Below the pieces are notes generated by a model. It was not told the DNA's origin, ran no database searches, and was given only the letters and a program-made list of their open reading frames with translations. The translations under genes and the position numbers were made by a program. This document shows positions 1 through 6,501 of a stretch of 54,124 nt of DNA, in pieces (within the stretch, counting starts at the first letter, position 1; every line of letters begins with the position of its first letter). Origin of the DNA: Clostridia bacterium (GTDB lineage Bacteria > Bacillota > Clostridia > Oscillospirales > CAG-272). The DNA lies in assembly GCA_017465885.1 (NCBI GenBank), contig JAFTVG010000033.1:1-54124 (forward strand), read 5' to 3'.

Positions 1-10
1 CAAAAAATAA

Positions 11-342
11 GCCAACCGCTTTAGCGGTAGCTTGAGTCCGCTTGCGGTTGGCAGATCTTTCGGTGGGCTTTCAGCCCCGCCAGTGACATGCCCTTATAGG
101 GCTGAGCAAGCCACCGGCTTAGCCGGTGGTTATGACTTGTGCCGCAGGCACAACATCATTTGCGTGGCACACGCAACATCATTTGAGCGTCAGCTCAACA
201 TCATTCCGCCGCAAGGCGGACACAAATGAACGATGTTGCACCGTTGGTTCAAATGAAGTTGCCTTCGGCAAATGATGTGATGCTTCGCATCGATGATGTT
301 GCGCTTCGCGCAAACGGAATTACTCCTCCCTCCCGGAGGGAG
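11..342. repeat. Hairpin array 1 (ACATCATT / AATGATGT linkers)
   Basis: This gene-free stretch is a run of small perfect hairpins with 3-4 nt loops. Clear ones are GCCCT/AGGGC (90-102), CCACCGGC/GCCGGTGG (111-129), TGTGCC-GCA-GGCACA (138-152), TGCGTG-GCA-CACGCA (161-175), TGAGC-GTCA-GCTCA (184-197), CCGCC-GCAA-GGCGG (206-219), TTGCC-TTC-GGCAA (259-271), GATGC-TTC-GCATC (279-291) and TGCGC-TTC-GCGCA (300-312). From 153 on they are joined by an 8-nt word: ACATCATT at 153, 176 and 198, then its near-complement AATGATGT at 271 and GATGATGT at 292. The whole region is therefore one large imperfect palindrome built of hairpins. A longer arm pair, GCCAACCGC/GCGGTTGGC, lies at 11-19/44-52, and a CTCCCT/AGGGAG stem at 326-342. 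The array probably starts left of the window. Its function is unknown. Confidence 0.8.
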
Positions 343-369
343 CCTTTACGAAAATCACTTGCGAAACAG

Positions 370-398
370 TTGAAATGTTTATGAAGTTGTGGTATAAT
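370..398 (+). promoter_or_regulatory. Sigma-A promoter for the 448-954 gene
   Basis: TTGAAA (370-375), a 17-nt spacer and TATAAT (393-398), with GTG just upstream of the -10 box. It lies about 50 nt before the start codon at 448, directly after hairpin array 1. Confidence 0.8.
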
Positions 399-447
399 AA
401 TAAAAAACAAGTCAAGCTGATTTCGTTAAGTATGTAAAAGAGGTGAA

Positions 448-954
448 ATGATGAAAAAACTGCTACTTATACCTGTTATCATCTTTCCATATTTACTTGC
501 ATTGGGTGTATTGCTTGGCAATCTTTTTCCTGAAGACATAGCCCCTATCGTATTTGGAGTGTTTATTGTTCTTTTTGCTTTGGCAACGCCTATTTGTAAC
601 ATCGTTTTTATGATTTTGTCGCGGAAAGACGATCCTAATGATCTTATTCGTGCGGCATTTCTTGTTAAGCTTGTTCATATTCCGGCATACATAGTTGTTT
701 TTGTTTTCGGGGTTATTGCGGCGATTATGATTTTCATGACGCTTCCGCTGATTCTTATGCTTATTTTGTTTGATTGCATTGTTCTGTTTTTTAGCAGTTC
801 AATCTCTGTATTTGCGTTGGCGAAAAACATAAAAAACAATAAACTTCTTTCTGTTGTAGCACTTATATGCCAATTTTTCTTTTGTGCAGATATTATCAGT
901 CTGTTTGTTTTGTGGATTATTTCAAAAAATCAGGGGAAAACAATTTCTACATAG
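448..954 (+). CDS. Hypothetical multi-pass membrane protein (168 aa)
   Basis: I do not recognise this family. The protein is very hydrophobic, with about five predicted membrane segments (roughly residues 5-25, 32-55, 72-92, 93-118 and 134-158) and short charged loops such as SRKDDPND near residues 58-65. The start is the first of two adjacent ATG codons, preceded by AGAGGTG, and a consensus promoter lies at 370-398. The gene is visibly AT-rich (many aaa, ttt, att and gtt codons) compared with the GC-rich genes that follow, so acquisition by transfer is possible. It stands alone between the hairpin array and a bidirectional terminator at 1047-1081, so context gives no functional hint. Confidence 0.8.
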   Translation: MMKKLLLIPVIIFPYLLALGVLLGNLFPEDIAPIVFGVFIVLFALATPICNIVFMILSRKDDPNDLIRAAFLVKLVHIPAYIVVFVFGVIAAIMIFMTLPLILMLILFDCIVLFFSSSISVFALAKNIKNNKLLSVVALICQFFFCADIISLFVLWIISKNQGKTIST

Positions 955-1046
955 CTTCGTTTGCAAGCATGGAGCAGCACCCCGGAAGATAGCGGTCGCG
1001 TGCATCTCCCATCACTGCCAAGTGATCAGTCTGCCCACCGACCGAA

Positions 1047-1081
1047 AAACGCTCAAAAGCATTTTGCTTTTGAGCGTTTTT
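1047..1081. terminator. Bidirectional intrinsic terminator
   Basis: Perfect 14-bp stem AAACGCTCAAAAGC (1047-1060) with GCTTTTGAGCGTTT (1066-1079) around an ATTTT loop. It has T runs in both orientations, so it can end both the plus gene at 448-954 and the minus operon finishing at 1087. Confidence 0.9.
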
Positions 1082-1086
1082 ATAGT

Positions 1087-1632
1087 TTACTGTTTGGCTT
1101 GCTCCAGAAGGGTCTTTCCCGAGATCTCGGGCTGCTCTCCCTTTTCCAGATAGTATAGCAGTGCCGTCACATCGCTGATGCTGGTTCTTCCATCGTCGGT
1201 GATGTCGGGGGAGGAGAGGGTGTCCACCCCTTCTTCGCCCGAAAGATAGAGCAAAAGTCTTGTCACGTCGCTGATGCTCACCTGCGTATCAAAGTCCATG
1301 GCGTACTTCTTTTCAGCCACCTTGTAAACGGCGTAGTAGACGGTATCGCCCTTCACAGGCTCCGGGGCTCTGTCCCAGCCGACGAAGTGAAAGAGACGAT
1401 GCTCTTCCTCCTTGGTGGGGGTGATGCCCTGGGGGATCTTTGGAATTTCTCCTGCGGCGTAGCGCTGGGGATCGAGATAATACTCGTTTTTCGTGCCGAA
1501 GGACCAAAGCACGCAATATTTCATTCCCGGCAGATCTGCAGAGCAGGAAAGGGAGAACGCGCCGAAAACGGCAGAAAAGAGGCAGGCAAAAAGCAGTGCT
1601 CCGGCGACGGTGCTCAAAGCTGTTTTTTTCAT
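1087..1632 (-). CDS. Secreted protein with InlB-like repeat and dockerin-like domain
   Basis: This 181-residue protein starts with a signal peptide (residues 1-31, KK then a hydrophobic stretch ending near SCSA). Residues about 38-105 look like an InlB-B/Flg_new-type beta repeat (FVGWDRAP...GDTVYYAVY). Residues about 112-165 form two dockerin type I-like halves: the second (DITDDGRTSISDVTALLYYL) keeps an Asp-rich calcium loop, while the first (DFDTQVSISDVTRLLLYL) has lost most calcium ligands. Family knowledge says dockerins bind cohesins or act as small secreted modules; a cohesin partner is not visible here. It begins 20 nt after the EEP hydrolase gene on the same strand, suggesting cotranscription. 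Recognition of the domains is moderate, and no enzyme domain is present. Confidence 0.75.
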   Translation of the reverse strand: MKKTALSTVAGALLFACLFSAVFGAFSLSCSADLPGMKYCVLWSFGTKNEYYLDPQRYAAGEIPKIPQGITPTKEEEHRLFHFVGWDRAPEPVKGDTVYYAVYKVAEKKYAMDFDTQVSISDVTRLLLYLSGEEGVDTLSSPDITDDGRTSISDVTALLYYLEKGEQPEISGKTLLEQAKQ

Positions 1633-1652
1633 CGGTGCGCCTCCTTTTGCTT

Positions 1653-2360
1653 TCAGAATCGGATTTTTGCCACAATGGGCAGGTGGTCGGAAACGATCTT
1701 CTTGGGGATCGTCACTTCTTCAAGGGTCAGCTCGGGGGAATAGAAGAGATAGTCGATCTTGATGTCGGGCTTGTCGGAGGGGAAGGTCGCTTCATTGCCT
1801 CCTGCCATATCGGCGCTGTCCTTCAGCCGCTGACGGATGGGTTCAAGGACCTTATCCTCGGGGGTGACGTTGAAATCGCCCATCAGCACCACGGGATAAA
1901 CCGAGGCGTCGATCAGATCGCAGACCGTTTTCACGCACTCCACCTGCTCCTCGGGCTGAAGACCGAAATGACAGCCGACCACCGTCAGATAACGCCCTTC
2001 CACGTCCACCACGGCGCAAAAGGCGCATCTGTCCTCGTAATAGCCCTCGTGGGTGCGGGGAACGGTGGGTACGGGCACCGTTTCAGCCTTGATTATAGGA
2101 TATTTTGAAAGGAAGGCGTTGCCGTAGGGTCCTGCACCCATGATTTTGATGGCAGGTGCAAAGTGCCACTCATAGCCCAAATACTCGGCAATTTCTTTTG
2201 CTTGTGCCGTGAAATGGGGGTGGGGGCCCTTGCCGTACACCTCGTTTAAGCACACCACCTCGCCGCCCTCTGCCTTGATGGCGTCGGCGACCTTCTTTAG
2301 ATTGATGTTTCCCTTTAAGAAATCCTTACCGTGTTGAATGTTGAAGGTCATTGCTTTCAT
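1653..2360 (-). CDS. Endonuclease/exonuclease/phosphatase (EEP) family hydrolase
   Basis: A 235-residue, probably cytoplasmic protein (no signal peptide) with the full set of EEP motifs: N7 in TFNIQHG, E40 in CLNEVYG, H131 in VGCHFG, GDFN at 161-164 and SDHLP at 224-228. These metal- and phosphate-binding residues are those used by the fold to hydrolyse phosphodiesters or phosphomonoesters. Members act on DNA, lipids or sphingomyelin, and the substrate here cannot be told from sequence. Its length fits a minimal EEP domain. The start ATG follows AAAGGCGGA. It lies between the ROK-like kinase (83 nt upstream, with a hairpin between) and the secreted dockerin-like protein (20 nt downstream). 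Confidence 0.9.
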   Translation of the reverse strand: MKAMTFNIQHGKDFLKGNINLKKVADAIKAEGGEVVCLNEVYGKGPHPHFTAQAKEIAEYLGYEWHFAPAIKIMGAGPYGNAFLSKYPIIKAETVPVPTVPRTHEGYYEDRCAFCAVVDVEGRYLTVVGCHFGLQPEEQVECVKTVCDLIDASVYPVVLMGDFNVTPEDKVLEPIRQRLKDSADMAGGNEATFPSDKPDIKIDYLFYSPELTLEEVTIPKKIVSDHLPIVAKIRF

Positions 2361-2397
2361 GATCGTTCCGCCTTTCGTATTATTTTAGTGAAGGAAC

Positions 2398-2431
2398 GGG
2401 GCTGCCGCATCCCTTCAGACGCGGCAACCCC
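2398..2431 (-). terminator. Terminator-like hairpin after the kinase gene
   Basis: On the minus strand GGGGTTGCCGC pairs with GCGGCAGCCCC (one G.U pair) around a 12-nt loop. The following GTTCCTTCACT is only modestly T-rich, so it may be a weak or leaky terminator, or a processing hairpin between the kinase and EEP genes. Confidence 0.55.
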
Positions 2432-2443
2432 GATGACGTTCTA

Positions 2444-3823
2444 TTAGCCGAGCTTTACCAGAGATGCAGCCGCGATGCTCTGTCCAACTCTTCTTGCCAT
2501 TTCATCGGGCAGCTCTACGTTCACGTTCAGCTGAGGATACTCTTCCTTCAGGGTGTTGACGCAGGTCTCGACCAGCAGATCGCCGCCCTTACCGGAGGAC
2601 ACTCTGCCCAGCAGGAGCAGATGCGCGATGTCGTAGAAGTGTGCATAGGTGCCGATGGCGTGTGCAAGATATGCGCCGATGGACTCGAAGATGGAAAGTG
2701 CGGCGGGATCGCCTTCGTTTGCCAGCTTCTGAGCGACCTTCAGCTTCTGTGCGGGAGTCAGCTTCTCATCCAGGGTGATGTTTGCTCTGGGAGCAAGACG
2801 GATCACGGCGTCCTGAGACAGGTAATCGGAGCCTACGCCCTTGTCGCCCGACCAGGAGTTGAGGGGGGCGTCGGGGTTGACGTCGATGGGGGCAAATGCC
2901 AGCTCGTTGAGCATACCGGTGATGTTGCCCGAAGCGTCAACGTAACCCACTGCCTCGGAGGTACCCATAGCCAGACCCATAACGCGGTTGTCCTTCAGAT
3001 CCATAGCGCCGGCAAGTGCGGAAACGTCGCCGTCGTTTGCTACTTCATAGGGAATGGTTTCACCTACCTGAGCGCAGGCGTTCTTGTAGATGTCCTTGAT
3101 CTTTGCTTCGAAATCCTCGGGGGAAACTGCCAGGAAGAGGGAAGCCAGCATGGTGCGGTTGTTTACGTAAATACCTGCGGAGGAGATACCGATAGCGTCA
3201 ACTCTCTCCATCTTTTCAGCCGCCTTCTTCATTGCGGCAACGATGTTGGTCAGATGGTAATCGGGATCGGTGTTCACCTTGGGCAGCCAAACGATCTCCT
3301 CGGAGTAGATGACCTCGCCGTCCACAACGGCAGAAACCTTCATATCCGATCCGCCTGCGTCAAAGCCGATTCTGCAGCCGTCCACGTAACCGCCCACAGA
3401 CTTGGGGGAGGACTTGGGCTCGGGCTTTTCCTCGTAAGCGATGTTCACGATCTCAAATTCGTTTTCGTAAACGTCGGACATGGTCTTCACGTCAAAGTTC
3501 TGTCTGCCGCCTCTCTTGTAAAGGTCAGCCAGCGCGGCAAAGACCTTTGCGTTACCGCAAACGGCAACCTTGTAGCCGCCTGATGCCCACAGCATAAACT
3601 TCAAAATTCTTTCTGCATAGGTGCAGTCGTCTTCAAAATATTCTTCGGTTCCGTAGATCTTGGTGTCGTATACGCTGACGTTGCCGTTTTCTCTGTACAC
3701 GGCGATGGCAAAGGGCTCGGTAGCGTTCTTTTCAAAGGCGTCCATATAAAGACCCATGGGAACGAACTCGGGCTCCAGAACGGGGGCTTTCTTCACGTTG
3801 ACTTCAATGTTTCCGACTCTCAT
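2444..3823 (-). CDS. ROK/ASKHA-fold sugar kinase-like protein with N-terminal extension
   Basis: In this 459-residue protein the part after residue about 150 has the ASKHA/ROK layout: a phosphate loop FDAGGSDMK (154-162), then GISSAG, an active-site-like ANDGDVSALAGA segment, GLAMGTSEAVGYVD, and a C-terminal LLLGRVSSGKGGD adenosine-like motif. Known relatives phosphorylate glucose or N-acetylated sugars, but the substrate here is not predictable. The first ~140 residues are not typical of ROK proteins and contain a separate domain (VAVYRENGN...VAVCGNAKVFAALADLY), joined by a Pro/Ser-rich linker (KPEPKSSPKS). The start is ATG with AAAGGA upstream and a consensus promoter at 3878-3905. It is first in the minus-strand group 3823-1087. 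Confidence 0.75.
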   Translation of the reverse strand: MRVGNIEVNVKKAPVLEPEFVPMGLYMDAFEKNATEPFAIAVYRENGNVSVYDTKIYGTEEYFEDDCTYAERILKFMLWASGGYKVAVCGNAKVFAALADLYKRGGRQNFDVKTMSDVYENEFEIVNIAYEEKPEPKSSPKSVGGYVDGCRIGFDAGGSDMKVSAVVDGEVIYSEEIVWLPKVNTDPDYHLTNIVAAMKKAAEKMERVDAIGISSAGIYVNNRTMLASLFLAVSPEDFEAKIKDIYKNACAQVGETIPYEVANDGDVSALAGAMDLKDNRVMGLAMGTSEAVGYVDASGNITGMLNELAFAPIDVNPDAPLNSWSGDKGVGSDYLSQDAVIRLAPRANITLDEKLTPAQKLKVAQKLANEGDPAALSIFESIGAYLAHAIGTYAHFYDIAHLLLLGRVSSGKGGDLLVETCVNTLKEEYPQLNVNVELPDEMARRVGQSIAAASLVKLG

Positions 3824-3877
3824 AGTTTTGATCCTTTCTTGATGTCCGTTTCAGGACGTTTATTTTCATACAAAATC

Positions 3878-3905
3878 ATTATACAATATTTTTATCCTTT
3901 TTTCA
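3878..3905 (-). promoter_or_regulatory. Sigma-A promoter for the 3823-1087 operon
   Basis: Read on the minus strand: TTGAAA (3905-3900), 16-nt spacer, TATAAT (3883-3878). It lies about 55 nt upstream of the kinase start codon, in an AT-rich intergenic region shared with the divergent promoter at 4020-4048. Confidence 0.75.
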
Positions 3906-4019
3906 ATATCTTTATGAAAAAACATCAGAAAAATATATCGAAAAGTCTTTACTTATACGGGATATAAAAAGGGGATGAAAAGTTTTTTGCAGGAAAGAAA
4001 ATAATTTTCTTTATTTCTA

Positions 4020-4048
4020 TTGATTTTTTTGAAAATGTGTGCTATAAT
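4020..4048 (+). promoter_or_regulatory. Sigma-A promoter for the 4099 gene
   Basis: TTGATT (4020-4025), 17-nt spacer ending in TGTGC, TATAAT (4043-4048). The TGTGC gives a TRTGN extended -10. It is 50 nt before the ATG at 4099. Confidence 0.8.
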
Positions 4049-4098
4049 ACGCTCAGTGCGGAAATCCGTACAGAAAATTTTAATGGAGGATATTTAAA

Positions 4099-4431
4099 AT
4101 GGAAGAGAAGAAGTTCCTTGGCGGCAATCTTTCCAAGAAGATCACCTTCGGTCTGACCTGGCTTCTGCAGGTTCTGTTCGGTTTTGGTTGGGTTCTCGCC
4201 CTCGTTGTATTCTTTGTAGACAAGGATAAGCTGGATGTTGAGGAAAAGAGAGAGATGATGTCCGTTGTTATGCTGGCAGCTCTGTCTTTCGTATGCGGTC
4301 TGACCATTATCGGTGCTGTTGCAAGCATCGTATTCTGGGTATTCGCTCTGATCGCTTGCATCAAGGCTTTCACCGGCAAGTCTTTCAAGGCTCCCGGCGC
4401 TTATCACCTGGCAAAGCTTTTCATCAAGTAA
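4099..4431 (+). CDS. Small membrane protein A (DUF4870/Tic20-like layout)
   Basis: A 110-residue protein with a short charged N terminus and about three membrane segments (roughly 18-38, 52-72 and 74-90), separated by a charged loop DKDKLDVEEKRE, ending in a cytoplasmic LAKLFIK tail. The arrangement of two or three helices with a charged loop resembles the DUF4870/Tic20-like class, but I cannot assign a function. The start follows GGAGG, with a good promoter at 4020-4048 and a terminator at 4450-4480, so it is a single-gene unit. The next gene (4507-4821) looks like a diverged paralogue: both share a V-A-S-I-V segment followed by VF..IA..K and a closing amphipathic tail. Confidence 0.8.
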   Translation: MEEKKFLGGNLSKKITFGLTWLLQVLFGFGWVLALVVFFVDKDKLDVEEKREMMSVVMLAALSFVCGLTIIGAVASIVFWVFALIACIKAFTGKSFKAPGAYHLAKLFIK

Positions 4432-4449
4432 TATCTGTACTTACACAGC

Positions 4450-4480
4450 AAAAAATCACTCGTACGAGTGGTTTTTTGTT
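4450..4480 (+). terminator. Intrinsic terminator after small membrane protein A
   Basis: CACTC-GTAC-GAGTG core (4458-4471) extended by A/T pairing, followed by GTTTTTTGTTTT. Confidence 0.85.
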
Positions 4481-4506
4481 TTAATGACCCAAAAAGGAGA
4501 TACAGT

Positions 4507-4821
4507 ATGAACAAGATCCTAAAAATGGTAGGTATTCCCGAAAACCGCTTTTGGGGAACGGCGACGATTTTTTATCCCATTGCGCTGGTGCTTTTGATCC
4601 TGTGGTGGGGCAACTTCAACAGGAACGAGAAGATCAAGTTTATGTCGATCGTGGTCGCGTGGGCGCTGATCTATCTTTTGAACGTTCTTCCTGTGATCGG
4701 ACAGGTGGCATCTATCGTGATGCTGGTCTTCGTCGTGATTGCCGTGGTGAAGTATTATCAGGGCGAGGTGGACTACAAGATCATTCTTGCAGACAACATT
4801 GCCGCCGCGCTGGTGAAATGA
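4507..4821 (+). CDS. Small membrane protein B, likely paralogue of protein A
   Basis: A 104-residue protein. The start ATG at 4507 is chosen because GGAG (4496-4499) sits at the right distance; an in-frame ATG at 4468 lies inside the preceding terminator. Three hydrophobic segments are visible (about 19-34, 45-65 and 64-86) and a tail ADNIAAALVK. It shares the segment G-x-V-A-S-I-V with protein A and the same overall layout, suggesting an old tandem duplication. No promoter was seen between the two genes, so expression may depend on read-through of the 4450-4480 terminator or an unrecognised promoter. Function unknown. Confidence 0.8.
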   Translation: MNKILKMVGIPENRFWGTATIFYPIALVLLILWWGNFNRNEKIKFMSIVVAWALIYLLNVLPVIGQVASIVMLVFVVIAVVKYYQGEVDYKIILADNIAAALVK

Positions 4822-4835
4822 TCCGATGCTTTTTG

Positions 4836-4861
4836 AAAAAACCGCTTCAAGCGGTTTTTTC
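4836..4861 (+). terminator. Intrinsic terminator after small membrane protein B
   Basis: AAAAAACCGC (4836-4845), loop TTCAA, GCGGTTTTTT (4851-4860), then CTTTTTG. Confidence 0.9.
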
Positions 4862-4892
4862 TTTTTGTAAGGGAGAAAAAACCGTTCTCCCC

Positions 4893-4921
4893 TTGAAAGA
4901 CGGCAAAAAATGTGCTAAAAT
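4893..4921 (+). promoter_or_regulatory. Sigma-A promoter for the YerC-dut-HAD-kinase operon
   Basis: TTGAAA (4893-4898), 17-nt spacer ending TGTGC, TAAAAT (4916-4921); 47 nt before the ATG at 4968. Confidence 0.8.
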
Positions 4922-4967
4922 AAAAAAAGACGGGCAACGCCCGGCATTCTGAGCGCTTGGAGGGACT

Positions 4968-5276
4968 ATGCAAAAGGATATTTTTAAAGACGAAAGCGTC
5001 AAGCTTCTGGTCAGTGCGCTGGCGGGTATTGAAAGCGAGCAGGAATGCAGAATGCTTTTGGAGGACCTGCTCAGTACCAAGGAGATCCTGGATATTTCTC
5101 AGCGTGTAGAGGTGGCAAAAATGCTTTCCGAGGGACACGTATACTCCAAGATCGCCGAAAAAACGGGGGCAAGCACTGCCACCATCAGCAGAGTGAACAG
5201 AAGCTATACCTACGGCGCGGGGGGATATACCCGTATGCTGAAAAGATTTCAAAAAAAGAAGACCGAAGAGGAGTAA
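4968..5276 (+). CDS. YerC/YecD-family TrpR-like DNA-binding protein
   Basis: The 102-residue sequence has the all-helical TrpR/YerC layout: an N-terminal dimerisation part, LLEDLLSTKEILDISQRVEVAKML (about 29-52), and a helix-turn-helix at about 54-75 (YSKIAEKTGASTATISRVNRS). The tail YGAGGYTRMLKRF is the conserved signature end of this family. Known members are small DNA-binding proteins of unclear regulon; the B. subtilis YerC name is used by similarity only. ATG is preceded by GGAGGGAC. It is the first gene of a tight operon with dut, whose ribosome binding site GAAGAGGAG lies inside the 3' end of this gene. Confidence 0.9.
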   Translation: MQKDIFKDESVKLLVSALAGIESEQECRMLLEDLLSTKEILDISQRVEVAKMLSEGHVYSKIAEKTGASTATISRVNRSYTYGAGGYTRMLKRFQKKKTEEE

Positions 5277-5284
5277 AAAAAGAT

Positions 5285-5731
5285 ATGGAACGGATCAAGG
5301 TCGGAGTTAAAAAAGTCAGAGAAGGGGCAACGTTGCCCGCATACGGCAGCGCATACGCCGCTGGCGCAGATCTTTACGCCTGCATTGAAGAAGAAACGGT
5401 GATCGAAGCGGGAAAATGCCTGCTGGTGCCCACCGGTATAGCCATCGAGCTGCCTCTTGGCACGGTGGGACTGATCTACGCCCGCTCGGGTCTTGCCTCC
5501 AAAAGAGGTCTTGCGCCCGCAAACAAGGTGGGCGTCATTGACTGCGACTACAGAGGCGAGGTGATGGTTGCCCTCTTTAACCACAGCGACAGCCCTCAAA
5601 GCATCAAGCCGCGGGAGCGCATCGCCCAGCTGGTGATCGCACCCTACTATACCGCAGACTTTGACCTGCAGGACGAGCTTTCGGATACCGTCAGAGGGCA
5701 GGGGGGCTTTGGCTCCACGGGGGCGCTCTGA
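5285..5731 (+). CDS. dut: dUTP diphosphatase
   Basis: This 148-residue protein hydrolyses dUTP to dUMP and PPi, keeping uracil out of DNA and supplying dUMP for thymidylate. All five trimeric dUTPase motifs are present: motif 1 AAGADLYA (about 22-29), motif 2 ARSGLA (about 65-70), motif 3 GVIDCDYRGEV with the catalytic Asp, motif 4 RERIAQLVI, and the glycine-rich motif 5 RGQGGFGSTG at the C terminus. Its length is normal. The start at 5285 follows GAGGAG in the preceding gene; a longer upstream open frame is discarded because it runs through the YerC gene. Its TGA overlaps the ATG of the next gene by one base, so translation is coupled. Confidence 0.95.
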   Translation: MERIKVGVKKVREGATLPAYGSAYAAGADLYACIEEETVIEAGKCLLVPTGIAIELPLGTVGLIYARSGLASKRGLAPANKVGVIDCDYRGEVMVALFNHSDSPQSIKPRERIAQLVIAPYYTADFDLQDELSDTVRGQGGFGSTGAL

Positions 5732-6501
5732 TGGTCCTCTTTTTCGATTTGGACGGCACCTTGCTTGTGGACGGCGTGATCAGCGAGAAGTGCAGAGAGG
5801 CGCTGAGCAAAGCAAAAAGCAAGGGGCACATCCTCATTTTAAACACGGGCAGATCACCCGCCTTCGTGCCCAAGGAGATCTTTAACGATCCCCTTTTTGC
5901 AGGGCATATCTGCGGCTCGTCCTATACCGATCTGTTCGGTCAGGTCCTTTCAAGACAGCCGCTTTCAAGAGAGACCCTTGCCGTGGTGTACGATTTTGCA
6001 AAGGCAGAGGACGCGCAGGTGATCTTCGAGGGCGAAAAGGAAAACTTTTACACGCAGGCAACGCGCGACGGACCAAAGGATGCCGCAGAGATCTTCGAAA
6101 GAGAAGAGCTGCCTGCTATTGTAAAGGTCACCTTCTGGTGCGCCCCCGAAAGGGTGCCTGCAGATGCCTTCCCCGGACTGCGCATCGTGCATTTCAAAAG
6201 CTATGCCGAGGGCATTTGTATAGGCTACGACAAGAGTAGCGGTATGAAGCTGATCCTTGACTGCCTGGGGGCAAAAAGAACCGAGACGGCGGCGTTTGGA
6301 GACAGTGAAAACGATATTGATATGCTGAAATTTGCAGGATTTGCTCTTGCTATGAAAAATGCACCTGCCTATTTTGATGAGTTTTGCCGCTTCCGCGCCA
6401 CCGATGAGAAGGAGGGCGCCGCTCACGCGATCGAATATTTTCTTGCCTTTGAGGAGGCGATCCGTCAAAAGCCCCGTTCGGGAGAGGAGGCGGCGTTTTG
6501 A
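5731..6501 (+). CDS. Cof-type HAD-superfamily phosphatase
   Basis: A 256-residue cytoplasmic HAD hydrolase. Motif I is D6-L-D8-GTLL, motif II is N38-T39-G-R, motif III has K173 (SSGMKLILD) and motif IV is GDSENDIDM with D191 and D195. The cap inserted between motifs II and III is of the C2 (Cof/YbjI) type. Such enzymes dephosphorylate sugar phosphates, FMN, PLP or similar small molecules, and the real substrate cannot be read from sequence. Its start overlaps the dut stop (TGATG), and its own stop overlaps the next gene's TTG start by three bases, so the three genes form one unit. Confidence 0.9.
   Translation: MVLFFDLDGTLLVDGVISEKCREALSKAKSKGHILILNTGRSPAFVPKEIFNDPLFAGHICGSSYTDLFGQVLSRQPLSRETLAVVYDFAKAEDAQVIFEGEKENFYTQATRDGPKDAAEIFEREELPAIVKVTFWCAPERVPADAFPGLRIVHFKSYAEGICIGYDKSSGMKLILDCLGAKRTETAAFGDSENDIDMLKFAGFALAMKNAPAYFDEFCRFRATDEKEGAAHAIEYFLAFEEAIRQKPRSGEEAAF

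Noticed and set aside
32..229. 65-codon open frame on the plus strand
   Set aside because: It runs through consecutive hairpins of array 1, has no ribosome binding site and a composition dictated by the repeats.
246..256. GGTTCAAAT resembling a tRNA T-arm
   Set aside because: No acceptor stem, anticodon arm or D-arm can be built around it; it is the central loop of hairpin array 1.
153..312. Possible CRISPR array
   Set aside because: The repeated word is only 8 nt, it inverts midway, and the intervening segments are themselves hairpins of variable length rather than unique spacers; no cas genes are present.
2621..3583. 320-codon open frame on the plus strand
   Set aside because: Antisense to the ROK-like kinase, no initiation signal.
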